This document shows positions 23,989 to 32,540 of a stretch of 64,000 nt of DNA, one piece after another. How positions within the stretch are numbered: position 1 is the first letter of the stretch; every line of letters begins with the position of its first letter. Both the position numbers and the translations under genes were made by a program. The notes beneath the pieces are model-generated. The model saw only the letters and a program-made list of their open reading frames with translations, was not told the DNA's origin and searched no databases. Origin of the DNA: Fundidesulfovibrio putealis DSM 16056 (GTDB taxonomy: Bacteria > Desulfobacterota > Desulfovibrionia > Desulfovibrionales > Desulfovibrionaceae); the NCBI RefSeq assembly GCF_000429325.1, contig NZ_AUBQ01000003.1, positions 62,001 through 126,000 of the forward strand. The letters are read 5' to 3'.

Positions 23989-25266
23989 CTAGTCGTCACC
24001 CTCGCCCAGGTACGGGTTGAAGTAGCCGTACTTCAGCCACGGGCAGCGCTTGCGCAGGCGCTTCATGAAGTTCGCGAGCCCCATGCTGGCCCCGAACCCA
24101 AGGCCCGAGCCCGCCACGATGGAGGCGTAGAGCTCCGGGTCCAGGTTGAGGTTTCGCATCTGCACGAAGTCGGTCCTGGTGCGTTCGATCAGGTCCCCAA
24201 GGGCCGCCAGTTCCTCTTCGGTGTCGCTCACGCCCGGATGGTACAGGAAGTTGAGGCTCACGAAGAGTCCGGCACCCTTGGCCAGCTCTACGGTGCGGGC
24301 CACGTCCTCGAACGTGTAGCCCTGCGGGCGGGTGTAGGCCGCGTAGAGCGGGGCGCGGGCGCTGACCATGCTCACGCGCATGGAATTGAACCCCGCCTCG
24401 GCAAGCGACGCGACAACATCGGGCAGGCTGCCGTTGGTGTTCACGTTCACCGTGCCCTTGCCGCCGCGCGAGCGGTACAGCTTCGTGGCCTCGGCCAGAA
24501 GCGCCGCCTCGGTGAGGGGCTCGCCCTCGCACCCCTGGCCGAAGCTGAGGATGGGCCGGTCGGCGCGTTCCGAGTGGGCCAGCATCACCTGGCAGACTTC
24601 CTCGGGCGTGGGCTTGAAGGCGATGCGGTTCTGGGTGGACGGGAACCCGCTGCCTTCTTCCTGGAGGCTCAGGCACCCCACGCAGCGCGCGTTGCAGGAG
24701 CGCGACGTGGGCAGCGGGGCCTCGAAGCGCCCCAGCGCCAGGTTGCGGGCGGCCGGGCAGCAGGAGGTCAGGGCGCACCCGGCCAGATGGCTGATGAGCC
24801 GGTTCTTGGGGAAGCGGTTCATCAGCGAGCGCGCCCCGGCGGTGATGCGTTTGGGCTGCACGCCGGTGAATATCTGGCGCGGGTCCTGGTCCACGCGCTT
24901 GGCGCAGACGTAGAAGCGGTCGTTGGCGAACCCCACCGCGCCGTAGGCGAAGAGGGGCAGGGTGGGCGCGCCTGCGCGCGATTTGTAGGCCGTGGTGGCC
25001 GAGAGGGTATGGCCGGGCGAGACGAAAGCCGCCACAGCCAGGTCTTCCAGCTCCTCGACCTCGCCGGATTCCGGGTCCAGGCCCAGGGCGGAGCGTCCGG
25101 GCAGCAGGAACAGCTCGCTCTCCGGCGGCATGGGCATGAGCTCGTCCGGGCGCGGCAGGCCCAGCTGATCGCCCCGGCGCACCAGCATGTCCAGTTCCGG
25201 GTGGTCGTAGATGTTGCCTTCGGCGTCGGCGAAGACGAGCTTGGGGCGGATTTTGTCTGATGCCAT
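23989..25266 (-). CDS. Uncharacterised radical SAM protein
   Basis: 425 residues from the ATG at 25266, which follows AGGAGG. The radical SAM cluster motif is Cys191-x3-Cys195-x2-Cys198 (SRSCNARCVGCLS), unusually far from the N-terminus. The first ~150 residues form an uncharacterised domain (VFADAEGNIYDHPEL..., FVSPGHTLSATTAYKSRAG). CALTSCCPAARN just before the cluster adds three cysteines. Then come LSFGQGCEGEPL and VNVNTNGSLP. The substrate is unknown. It resembles radical SAM proteins with an N-terminal extension in sulfate reducers, from memory only. Confidence 0.85.
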   Translation of the reverse strand: MASDKIRPKLVFADAEGNIYDHPELDMLVRRGDQLGLPRPDELMPMPPESELFLLPGRSALGLDPESGEVEELEDLAVAAFVSPGHTLSATTAYKSRAGAPTLPLFAYGAVGFANDRFYVCAKRVDQDPRQIFTGVQPKRITAGARSLMNRFPKNRLISHLAGCALTSCCPAARNLALGRFEAPLPTSRSCNARCVGCLSLQEEGSGFPSTQNRIAFKPTPEEVCQVMLAHSERADRPILSFGQGCEGEPLTEAALLAEATKLYRSRGGKGTVNVNTNGSLPDVVASLAEAGFNSMRVSMVSARAPLYAAYTRPQGYTFEDVARTVELAKGAGLFVSLNFLYHPGVSDTEEELAALGDLIERTRTDFVQMRNLNLDPELYASIVAGSGLGFGASMGLANFMKRLRKRCPWLKYGYFNPYLGEGDD

Positions 25267-25356
25267 GCGGCCTCCTGATGTCGCGAGTGTAGCCTGATAC
25301 CTGGCGGCAAGTGAAGCCGGGGATTTGTTCCGGCCTGCCCTGCGTGCGGCCAACGC

Positions 25357-25387
25357 GAAAAGGGCCATCCCTTTCGGGACGGCCCTT
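25357..25387 (-). terminator. Rho-independent terminator of rplM-rpsI
   Basis: A 12-bp stem with one mismatch (AAGGGCCATCCC / GGGACGGCCCTT) and TTTC loop; on the minus strand TTTTCGCG follows. It lies 24 bp after the rpsI stop. Confidence 0.8.
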
Positions 25388-25410
25388 GGCAGTCTTCGGT
25401 CTTCCAGCGA

Positions 25411-25803
25411 TTAACGCTTGGAGTACTGGAACCTGGCGCGGGCGCCGCGCTGGCCGTACTTCTTACGCTCTTTGGCGCGGGCGTCGCGGGTGAGCAGGCC
25501 GGCCTTCTTGAGCACGGGCCTGAACTCCGGGTCCACCTGGAGCAGAGCGCGGGAGATGCCGTGGCGCAGGGCTTCGGCCTGTCCCGAGATGCCGCCGCCG
25601 TCCAGGGTGGCGTTCACGTCGAACTTGCCCATGGTGCGGGTCAGGTTGAAGGGCTGGCGAACGATTCCCTGCAGCGCGCTGCGGGGGAAGTATTCGTCGA
25701 CGGGGCGGCCGTTGATCAGGATCTGGCCGGTACCGGGGATCAGGCGGGTGCGCGAAACAGCGGTCTTGCGACGGCCGGTTCCGTAGAAGAATTCGGTGCT
25801 CAT
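25411..25803 (-). CDS. rpsI: 30S ribosomal protein S9
   Basis: 130 residues, standard length. It begins with [15 protein letters not shown], contains [29 protein letters not shown], and ends with the conserved [18 protein letters not shown] tail whose C-terminal Arg reaches the ribosomal P-site tRNA. It is cotranscribed downstream of rplM with a 15-bp gap, the near-universal L13-S9 pair, and followed by a terminator. Confidence 0.99.
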   Translation of the reverse strand: MSTEFFYGTGRRKTAVSRTRLIPGTGQILINGRPVDEYFPRSALQGIVRQPFNLTRTMGKFDVNATLDGGGISGQAEALRHGISRALLQVDPEFRPVLKKAGLLTRDARAKERKKYGQRGARARFQYSKR

Positions 25804-25818
25804 GTTCTGCTCCGTTAA

Positions 25819-26244
25819 TTAGGCCAGCGGCTTGGGCTGCTGGGCGGCGTGGGGATGCTCGGTACCGGAGTACACCTTGAGCTTCTTGAGCATCTGCCGA
25901 CCCAAACGGTTCTTGGGAAGCATGCCCTTGACGGCCTTGATCAGCACCTGGTCGGGCTTGGTGGCCATCATGTCCTTGAGGACGGTTTCCTTCAGGCCCC
26001 CGATCCAGCCGCTGTGGCGGTAGTACATCTTCTGGTCGAGCTTGCGGCCGGTGACCTTCACCTTTTCGGCGTTGACCACCACCACGAAGTCGCCCGCATC
26101 CATGTGGGGAGCGAATTCGGGTTTGTGCTTGCCGCGCAGACGCTGGGCGATCACGCTGGCCAGACGGCCAAGGATCTTGTCCTGTGCATCCACGATCACC
26201 CAATCACGGGTGATTTCCTTGCTGCTCGGGCTATATGTCTTCAT
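25819..26244 (-). CDS. rplM: 50S ribosomal protein L13
   Basis: 141 residues, standard length. Signatures: [61 protein letters not shown] and [26 protein letters not shown]. It is the first gene of the L13-S9 operon, divergent from an HD-domain gene across 124 bp that must hold both promoters. Confidence 0.99.
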   Translation of the reverse strand: MKTYSPSSKEITRDWVIVDAQDKILGRLASVIAQRLRGKHKPEFAPHMDAGDFVVVVNAEKVKVTGRKLDQKMYYRHSGWIGGLKETVLKDMMATKPDQVLIKAVKGMLPKNRLGRQMLKKLKVYSGTEHPHAAQQPKPLA

Positions 26245-26368
26245 TGCGAAATGTCCTCCATGCGACTGGGAAGAGGAGTCCTTTACGGACTTGCATCCTC
26301 CATGTCAACACCCGGCCGCATTTTTTTCTCGCCTTGAGCTTTGTCCGGGGGGAAGGTAGTTACAACCT

Positions 26369-27625
26369 ATGCCAAACGTACGCAAGAGTCTTCTTCAGCT
26401 TATTTTCTCCGGTTCGTCCATGAAACGCTGGAACGACAAGCTCCGCCCGGCTGAACTCATGGAGGTGGACAAGCAGGCCCACAAGATGATGGTGGCCTGG
26501 GTGCTCTTCCTGCTCAACTCGCGCGACATGGGGCCTGACGAGCGGGCGGACCTGGGCACGCGCATCGTGGAGGGGGGCATCTTCGACTACCTCTACCGGC
26601 TGGTGATAACCGACATCAAGCCGCCCATCTTCTATAAGATAAAGGAGAACCCGGCCCACTACCGCCAGCTGACCGATTGGGTGCTGACGGAGCTCGAGCC
26701 GCGCGTGCGCAGCATGGGCGAGCCCTTCTGGGAGCGCCTCAAGGATTACATCTCCAAGCCCCACGAGCAGGGCATGGACAGGAGCATCCTCTCCGCCGCG
26801 CACCTGTATGCCAGCGGCTGGGAGTTCAACCTGATAAAGGCCATGAACTCCCACGACACGGAGCTCATGGAGATCGAGGATTCCTTCCGCAACGGCCTGG
26901 AACGCCACAGCAGCCTCAAGGGCGTCCCCGAACTCAAGGAAGGGCTGTTCGGCCAGTCGCGCACGCCCATCGGGCACTTCGCCCAGGTGTGCGGGCAGCT
27001 GCGCTTCCAGAAGCGCTGGTCGCAGACCCCGCGCATCCCTGAAACTTCGGTGCTGGGCCACATGTTCATCGTGGCCTGCTTCTCCTATTTCTTCGCCCTG
27101 TCCGTGAAGGCCTGCCCGGTGCGCGCGCAGAACGACTTTTTTGGCGGCCTGTTCCACGACCTGCCCGAGCTCCTGACGCGCGACATCATCTCCCCGGTGA
27201 AGCAGTCCGTGGAGCAGATCGGCGACCTCATAAAAGAGTACGAGGAAAAGGAGCTGGAGCGCGTGATCCTGGACCCGCTGCGCCGTGGCGGCTACGGCGA
27301 GCTGGTGGAGCGGCTGTCGTTCTTCCTGGGTCTGTCCATAGGCTCGGAGTTCTCCGCATGCGCCCTGGTGGGCGGAGTGGTGCGCAAGGTGGACTCCATG
27401 GAGCTTCAGGTGCAGTACAACTCGGACGAATTCGACCCCAAGGACGGCGATCTCCTCAAGATGTGCGATTCCCTGGCGGCCTTTCTGGAAGCCTACACCG
27501 CGCTCAGGAACGGCATCGCCTCGGACCAGTTGCAGCAGGGGCTGTGGCGCATCCGGAGCAAGTACGCGTCCACGGTACTTCTGGGGCAGGTGCACGTGGG
27601 GGCGCTGCTGGCGGACTTCGATTAG
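26369..27625 (+). CDS. HD-domain phosphohydrolase-like protein (YfbR/HD_3 type)
   Basis: 418 residues. The HD signature is split in the normal way: HMFIVACFSYFF supplies the first His, and FFGGLFHDLPELLTRDIISPVK supplies the HD pair and a downstream Asp, as in YfbR-like 5'-nucleotidases and other HD_3 hydrolases. The N-terminal ~190 residues (two charged helical blocks, RWNDKLRPAELMEVDKQAHKMMVAW) are not recognised. Probably a soluble metal-dependent phosphohydrolase; substrate unknown. Its stop lies 5 bp from the convergent HDOD gene. Confidence 0.8.
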   Translation: MPNVRKSLLQLIFSGSSMKRWNDKLRPAELMEVDKQAHKMMVAWVLFLLNSRDMGPDERADLGTRIVEGGIFDYLYRLVITDIKPPIFYKIKENPAHYRQLTDWVLTELEPRVRSMGEPFWERLKDYISKPHEQGMDRSILSAAHLYASGWEFNLIKAMNSHDTELMEIEDSFRNGLERHSSLKGVPELKEGLFGQSRTPIGHFAQVCGQLRFQKRWSQTPRIPETSVLGHMFIVACFSYFFALSVKACPVRAQNDFFGGLFHDLPELLTRDIISPVKQSVEQIGDLIKEYEEKELERVILDPLRRGGYGELVERLSFFLGLSIGSEFSACALVGGVVRKVDSMELQVQYNSDEFDPKDGDLLKMCDSLAAFLEAYTALRNGIASDQLQQGLWRIRSKYASTVLLGQVHVGALLADFD

Positions 27626-27630
27626 CGCCG

Positions 27631-28485
27631 CTACTCCTGTACCTGGCCCAGTATCTCCTCAATTTCCTCGATGCTGCCCACAAGCCTTTCCAGTGTGGCG
27701 GTCAGGGCGGCCGGGGTGACCCCCAGGCGCTCGAAGCTCTCCTGGCACACCTCGTAGAACAGCCCGTCGACCCCCTGGCCGATTCCGGCCATGCTGGCAA
27801 CCACCATGCCCGCGTGCACCAGGTCCACCGCCAAGTCCTGGACCGGCGCGGAGCAGGGGTCCAGATGCCAGCGCACGCAGGCGACGATCTGCTCCGGCAT
27901 CTCCCACCAGGCCAGAAGCTGCGCCCCGATCTCGCAGTGGTCGATGCCCAGCATGCGCTGTTCTGCCTGGGCGAAGGAGATGCCTTCCCTGACGGCCAGG
28001 GCCTGGATGGGTTCGCCGTCGATCTCCAGATACTTGCCGAGCACCACCTTGCCGATGCTGCTCAAGAGGCCTGCGGTGAAGGTGTGGTCGGGGGGCTTGA
28101 TGTCCAGCTGCGCAGCGAGAATCTCCGCTCCGACCCCCACGGCGATGGAGAACCGCAGCAACTCTCCCCGCTCCAGTCCGTAACCGCCCACCTCCCCCCT
28201 GGCGTTGGGAGCCACCCCGGACGCGATCACCAGCTGCACAATGCGGCGCATGCCCAGCCTGAACAGGGCGTCGCGTACGGAGCTGACCGGCGCGCCGCTT
28301 CCGAAAAAGCTGGAGTTTGCCATGCGCAGCACGTTGACCGTAAGGCCGGGGTCATACTCGATGAGCGAGGCCAGCACGTTCATGTCGGCGTCGGGCTGGG
28401 ACATGTAGTTCATGATGCGCATTACCGGGGCGGGTATCTGCGGCAGGGCTTTGGCTCTGGTGAGTATTTCCTCGCGCCTGCTCAT
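27631..28485 (-). CDS. HDOD-domain signalling protein
   Basis: 284 residues from the ATG at 28485. HDOD domains are catalytically dead HD relatives used in signalling. Characteristic parts are LPQIPAPVMRIMNYMSQPDAD, LASLIEYDPGLTVNVLRMANSSFFG, VRDALFRLGMRRIVQLVIAS, HTFTAGLLSSIGKVVLGKYL and HCEIGAQLLAWWEMPEQIVACVRWH. A helical tail of ~45 residues follows. The ATG overlaps the cheD stop (ATGA), so it is translated with CheD. This suggests a role linked to chemotaxis or surface behaviour (inference). Confidence 0.92.
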   Translation of the reverse strand: MSRREEILTRAKALPQIPAPVMRIMNYMSQPDADMNVLASLIEYDPGLTVNVLRMANSSFFGSGAPVSSVRDALFRLGMRRIVQLVIASGVAPNARGEVGGYGLERGELLRFSIAVGVGAEILAAQLDIKPPDHTFTAGLLSSIGKVVLGKYLEIDGEPIQALAVREGISFAQAEQRMLGIDHCEIGAQLLAWWEMPEQIVACVRWHLDPCSAPVQDLAVDLVHAGMVVASMAGIGQGVDGLFYEVCQESFERLGVTPAALTATLERLVGSIEEIEEILGQVQE

Positions 28486-28955
28486 ATGTGCCACTCCTTG
28501 CCTTGGGACGTGATGGTCAGGATTCCCGTGTCCATTTCCAACGACATGGTCCTTGGGATGGAGCCGCCCACGTCGCGCCCGGCCAGGGTGACGGCGTTCT
28601 TGGCGAAGAGCGACTCAAGTATCGCCAGGTTCTGCGCGCCGGTGTCGAACTGGTTCTGGATGTGCAGCATGCGTCCGCAGCCAGCGGCCTTGAAGACCAG
28701 CGAGTTTTTCGTGCACCCCAGGGAGACCATCTTGCGGATCATCAGTGGGACGCCGACGTTGACGTACATGAAGGGGTTCTTCACGTCCGCCTTCGTGGCT
28801 CTGGGGAGCAGGCAGTGAATCATGCCGCCCACCCCCACCGTGGGGTCCCAGGCGGCCAGCCCCAGGCAGGAGCCGAGCGAATGCGTCACGAGGATGTCGT
28901 TTGGCTTGCGCGACACCTTCATGTCAGAGATGGTAACGATAATGCGGTTTTTCAC
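28482..28955 (-). CDS. cheD: Chemoreceptor glutamine deamidase CheD
   Basis: 157 residues. CheD deamidates or demethylates glutamines of methyl-accepting chemotaxis proteins. The catalytic Cys-His-Thr layout is visible: HSLGSCLGLAAWDP carries Cys, GGMIHCLLPRA carries His, and downstream are KAAGCGRML and GRDVGGSIPRTM, the family hallmark near the C-terminus. No receptor, CheC or CheY is next to it; instead it is coupled to the HDOD gene by an ATGA overlap. Divergent from the CBS gene. Confidence 0.93.
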   Translation of the reverse strand: MKNRIIVTISDMKVSRKPNDILVTHSLGSCLGLAAWDPTVGVGGMIHCLLPRATKADVKNPFMYVNVGVPLMIRKMVSLGCTKNSLVFKAAGCGRMLHIQNQFDTGAQNLAILESLFAKNAVTLAGRDVGGSIPRTMSLEMDTGILTITSQGKEWHI

Positions 28956-29051
28956 GTTGTGAGCCTCGCAGGCCTTTTCAAGTGGCCCCTATCCCTATAT
29001 TAATACAGAAAATCCAGGCGGCGTAAAGCGCCGCCCGAGGGAAGGACCGCC

Positions 29052-29531
29052 ATGCTGTTACGAGAACGAGCCTGGGATGTCATGCGCACCGACATTGTGA
29101 CTGTGCGCGAGTCGGAAAGTCTGCGCGAGGTGGCCCTTGGCCTGCGAACCGCCATGAAGGCCCAGCCGGACAAGGCCTGCGCGGTGGTGCTCTCCGCCGA
29201 GGGGGAGTTCAAGGGCGTGGTGACCGCCTGGTGGCTGCTCCTCTATATGGAACAGGCCGTCCAGGGCGAGGCGCTCAAGGGCAAGGCCGCGCGCGACTTC
29301 GAGGAGACCTTCCGCACCGTGTGCCGCAAGAGCCTGTCCCGCCGGGCGGGCGACGCGCTGGAGCGCGACGTCCCCGTGGTGAAGCCCCAGGACGCGCTGT
29401 CCACGGTGCTGGAGGCCATGCTGTCCAGCCGCAGGCGCTGGGCCGTGGTCATGGAAGGGGGGAAGGTCCTGGGGGTTATCGCCGCCGAAGACCTGTTCAT
29501 GCAGATGGAGCTGGACGAGATAGAGGGGTAG
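29052..29531 (+). CDS. CBS-domain pair protein
   Basis: 159 residues making one Bateman module. CBS1 begins AWDVMRTDIVTVRESESLREVALGL and continues AEGEFKGVVTAWWLL; CBS2 reads LERDVPVVKPQDALSTVLEAMLSS then GGKVLGVIAAEDLFMQM. Such modules bind adenine nucleotides and regulate partners. No catalytic domain is attached. An AAGGA-type site precedes the ATG. It is flanked by the CheD/HDOD pair and an HD-GYP gene. Confidence 0.92.
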   Translation: MLLRERAWDVMRTDIVTVRESESLREVALGLRTAMKAQPDKACAVVLSAEGEFKGVVTAWWLLLYMEQAVQGEALKGKAARDFEETFRTVCRKSLSRRAGDALERDVPVVKPQDALSTVLEAMLSSRRRWAVVMEGGKVLGVIAAEDLFMQMELDEIEG

Positions 29532-29755
29532 CCCGGGAAGCCGGGCGTTCACGTCACGATCGTGCGGCCCGGCCAGTTCGGGGCAGGCGCCGCAACATCT
29601 CGAAGTATCGGCGGAAGAGGCCGGACGAAATGTCCGGACCGTTCGGGCAGGCGGATCAACCCGGTGCAAGGGCATCCATTGGGGTTACCCGTGCCGCAAT
29701 CTGGTCTGCCGCTATTTCAGCATCACCTGCTGACCATGGGCATTGCCCACAAAGC

Positions 29756-30772
29756 TTACGCCTGCCGGGTGTTCACCAGATAGGTGGCCAGCTGTTTGGA
29801 ATACCTTGAGTCGTACTTGCCGTCGGAGCCGATGCTTCCGGCGGCGGCCATGGGCTCCATGGCCTTGGCGTGCGGCCGTTCGGTGATCATGGCGCAGAAG
29901 GAGTCCACCACTGCGGTCAGGAGTCCGGCGTCCGAGATGTCCGCGCCGGAGAGCTTTTGCGGATAACCGCCGCCTCCCACCCGTTCATGGTGCTGCAACA
30001 CGCACTGCTCCACTTCCGGGAACTTGAGGTCCAGCTTGCTGAGCATCTCCACGCCCAGCAGGGGATGCTTCAGGAATTTCTGGCGCTCCTCGCTGGTGAT
30101 GGTCTGGGTCTTGTCGCGCAGAAACTGCGGGATCTTGCTCATGCCCACGTCGTGCAGGAAGAGCCCCAGGGCGGTGCGGTCGAAGGTCTGGCGGGATCTG
30201 GGGCCTTGCCGGAAGTCCTCCGAGAGAGTCTGGATGAAAATCTGGAGGCCGACAAGCCCGCAGTTCACGGAGTGGTTGGCCAGGGTGTGCTTGGTGTGGA
30301 CTCGCCGGGCCAGGGCCTTGCCCCGGTTGAAGTCCTGCCAGAGGTACTCGGTCAGCACCATGACGTCGGCCACGATCTTATCGGCCACGGCCTTCACGGG
30401 TTGGTCCAGGAATTCCTCCATGCGCCGGGTGAGGGCGGTCTGGAAGATGTCGGCTATCTCGGCTTCGGTGAGGTGGCGGTCCATGAGGACCAGGTCCAGC
30501 TGAAAGGAAATATGCTTGACGTACACCGGATGGTCGGCGCGCGAGACGAACATGAGGCCCTCGCGGACCATCTGTTCCAGTTCTTCCCCTTGTTCCTTGG
30601 ACAGGCGCTCCCCTACCTTATAATAGGGGAACAGCCGCACCACATCTTCCTTGAGCTTGTAGATGTTGAGCGGCGGCCTGAACTTGTTGAAACTCAGAAG
30701 GATATCAGGGCTTATCTGGTAGTATTCCTCTTCCAGGTCCTCGATCGCTTCCAGCTTGCGCTTATCGCTCAT
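29756..30772 (-). CDS. HD-GYP-type cyclic-di-GMP phosphodiesterase
   Basis: 338 residues. The N-terminal ~150 residues are an unassigned helical region (LLSFNKFRPPLNIYKLKEDV, DHPVYVKHISFQLDL). The HD-GYP domain spans ~150-320: HTLANHSVNCGLVG, LGLFLHDVGMSKIP, KHPLLGVEML, QHHERVGGGGYPQKL and VVDSFCAMITERPHAKAM. The D in the usual DxxDAL helix is shifted (VVDSFCAM), a mild divergence, but the metal ligands HD, H, HH and D look intact. Likely hydrolyses cyclic di-GMP. It is the last gene before the dcw promoter, divergent from it. Confidence 0.88.
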   Translation of the reverse strand: MSDKRKLEAIEDLEEEYYQISPDILLSFNKFRPPLNIYKLKEDVVRLFPYYKVGERLSKEQGEELEQMVREGLMFVSRADHPVYVKHISFQLDLVLMDRHLTEAEIADIFQTALTRRMEEFLDQPVKAVADKIVADVMVLTEYLWQDFNRGKALARRVHTKHTLANHSVNCGLVGLQIFIQTLSEDFRQGPRSRQTFDRTALGLFLHDVGMSKIPQFLRDKTQTITSEERQKFLKHPLLGVEMLSKLDLKFPEVEQCVLQHHERVGGGGYPQKLSGADISDAGLLTAVVDSFCAMITERPHAKAMEPMAAAGSIGSDGKYDSRYSKQLATYLVNTRQA

Positions 30773-31014
30773 GTTTCTCGGATGGGTTGAGGCTTCGCCG
30801 CACAGGTTACCGGCTTGCCAAGCCTGTTACGCGGACACTCCCACGCTGACAAGGCCTGCATCACGTTTTCCTTAATTTTCGCAGCCTTTACAAAGTGCAG
30901 GGATTCCAGCCTATTTCCACTTGAAGGGTGAAAAGGGGGGGAAACCCTACTCCTCGTTCCCACCGGTTCCCATGTTTTTTCTCCCAGGCGGAACAACGCC
31001 TTCCCCCTTTTCAC

Positions 31015-31043
31015 TTGACATAAGAGGGGGATTGTTCGAGATG
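31015..31043 (+). promoter_or_regulatory. Candidate -35/-10 promoter of the dcw cluster
   Basis: A consensus TTGACA (31015-31020) is followed after 17 bases by a weak -10 candidate GAGATG (31038-31043). The MraZ repeats begin directly downstream, where a repressor would block early transcription. Confidence 0.5.
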
Positions 31044-31045
31044 CT

Positions 31046-31080
31046 GTGGGAAAGAGTGGTAATGAGTGGTAGGAAGTGTG
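31046..31080 (+). promoter_or_regulatory. MraZ-binding repeats (MraZ box)
   Basis: GTGGG (31046), GTGGT (31056), GTGGT (31066) and GTGTG (31076) occur at exact 10-bp intervals before mraZ, the fourth next to the ribosome-binding site. MraZ is known to bind closely spaced GTGG/TGGG-type repeats upstream of its own gene, so this is the autoregulatory operator. Confidence 0.85.
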
Positions 31081-31090
31081 AGGAACGAGC

Positions 31091-31546
31091 ATGTTTCGCG
31101 GTCATTCCGAGCGTAACCTCGACCCCAAGGGTCGCCTGATGCTGCCTCCCGAATTTCGGGAGGAGGTGCTCAGGCATTCCCCCGAGGGGAAACTCATGCT
31201 GACAAACTTCGACGGCTGCGTGGTCGGCTATCCCATGCCTGAGTGGGAGCGCATAGAAGAGAGCTTCCAGCGGGTCAACATCCTGGACCAGCGCCTGCGC
31301 AACCTCCAGCGCTTCATCATCTCCGGCGCGGTGGAGGTCCTGGTGGACAAGCAGGGCCGCATCCTGGTCCCGCCCTACCTGCGCGGCTACGCCAAGCTGG
31401 ACAAGGACTGCGTCCTGGCCGGCGTGGGAACCAAATTTGAACTGTGGGATAAGGCCATCTTCGAATCGCGCCGCCGCGAGACCGAAGAGAACTTCGACGC
31501 CGACATGGCCGCCCTGTCGCAGGCCGGCTTCGAGCTGAGACTCTAA
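31091..31546 (+). CDS. mraZ: Transcriptional regulator MraZ
   Basis: 151 residues with two AbrB/SpoVT-like repeats: ERNLDPKGRLMLPPEFR at about 7-23 and VEVLVDKQGRILVPPYLR at about 82-98. MraZ forms a ring and represses the dcw cluster by binding the direct repeats just upstream. It is the first gene of the cluster, 7 bp before rsmH. Confidence 0.97.
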   Translation: MFRGHSERNLDPKGRLMLPPEFREEVLRHSPEGKLMLTNFDGCVVGYPMPEWERIEESFQRVNILDQRLRNLQRFIISGAVEVLVDKQGRILVPPYLRGYAKLDKDCVLAGVGTKFELWDKAIFESRRRETEENFDADMAALSQAGFELRL

Positions 31547-31553
31547 GGCCCAC

Positions 31554-32540
31554 ATGACTACCGACCCAAGGCACCTTCCCGTCATGTCCGAAGAAGTGTG
31601 CGCATTGCTGGCCCTTCGGCCGGGCATGCGCGTGCTGGACGCCACGCTTGGGCTTGGCGGCCACAGCCTGCGCTTTCTGGAGCAGACCGGAGGCGAGCTG
31701 GAGATTCTCGGCCTTGATCGCGACGAGACCGCCATCGAGCGCGCCACGGCCAATCTGGCCGCCTACCCTGGCAGGTTGCACGCGCGCCAGATGCGCTTCT
31801 CGGAGTTCGAGACCGCCCTGGATGAGCTCGGCTGGGACGGCGTGGACGCGGCCCTGGCCGACGTTGGCGTGTCCTCTCCGCAGCTGGACGAGGCCGCGCG
31901 AGGCTTCAGCTTCATCGCGGACGGCCCCCTGGACATGCGCATGGGCATGGCCGACGGCGGCGAGCCCGCCTCCAACATCGTGAACATGTGGAGCTTCGAG
32001 CGCCTGCGCGACCTGATCCGCGAGATGGGCGAGGAGCCGCAGGCCGGGCGCATCGCGCGGGCCATCGTGGCGCGCCGCGAGAAGACGCCCTTCGAGTCCA
32101 CCCTGGACCTGGCTGCCGTTGTGGAGCAGGCCTATCCGGCCAAGTGGCGGGCCACCGCGCGCAACCACCCGGCCACCCGCACCTTCCAGGCCCTGCGCAT
32201 GGCCGTGAACGAAGAGCTCGACGAACTCAAGGATTTTCTGGACAGGATTGTGGATCGTCTGAACCCCGGCGGCCGCGTTGCCGTCATCTCCTTCCACTCC
32301 CTGGAGGACCGTCTGGTGAAGACGTCCTTCAAGCGCGAGGCGACCGGGTGCGTGTGCCCGCCCCGTCAGCCCTACTGCACCTGCGGGCACGTCCCAAGGG
32401 TCCGCATCCTGACCAAGAAGCCGCTGATCCCCTCGCCCGGGGAGTGCACCCTGAACCCGAGGGCCCGCAGCGCCAAGCTGCGGGGCGCCGAGAAGCTGGG
32501 CGCGCCCCTGGCGGAACTGCTGGAAGGGATCGACCTGTGA
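31554..32540 (+). CDS. rsmH: 16S rRNA (cytosine1402-N4)-methyltransferase
   Basis: 328 residues. Methylates N4 of C1402 in 16S rRNA using S-adenosylmethionine. Signatures: HLPVMSEEVCALL, DATLGLGGHS (SAM loop), GLDRDETAI, GVSSPQLDEAARGFSF, GPLDMRM, FQALRMAVNEELDEL and ISFHSLEDRLVK. The C-terminal Cys-rich patch CVCPPRQPYCTCG is present. The TGA overlaps the ftsL GTG. Confidence 0.98.
   Translation: MTTDPRHLPVMSEEVCALLALRPGMRVLDATLGLGGHSLRFLEQTGGELEILGLDRDETAIERATANLAAYPGRLHARQMRFSEFETALDELGWDGVDAALADVGVSSPQLDEAARGFSFIADGPLDMRMGMADGGEPASNIVNMWSFERLRDLIREMGEEPQAGRIARAIVARREKTPFESTLDLAAVVEQAYPAKWRATARNHPATRTFQALRMAVNEELDELKDFLDRIVDRLNPGGRVAVISFHSLEDRLVKTSFKREATGCVCPPRQPYCTCGHVPRVRILTKKPLIPSPGECTLNPRARSAKLRGAEKLGAPLAELLEGIDL

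Larger units (their letters stand above)
30773..31090. other. Divergent gap holding the dcw promoter region
   Basis: 318 bp between the HD-GYP gene and mraZ. It contains a 12-bp inverted repeat (GTGAAAAGGGGG at 30928-30939 and CCCCCTTTTCAC at 31003-31014), a TTGACA at 31015-31020, and the four MraZ-box repeats. The heptamer CACTTGA occurs at both 30918 and 31012. No small gene is evident. Confidence 0.6.

Noticed and set aside
29546-29755. Possible small plus-strand gene between the CBS and HD-GYP genes
   Set aside because: Short frames only, with no ribosome site; contains weak hairpins (GCCCGG/CCGGGC at 29531-29546 and CCGGAC/GTCCGG) without T-runs.
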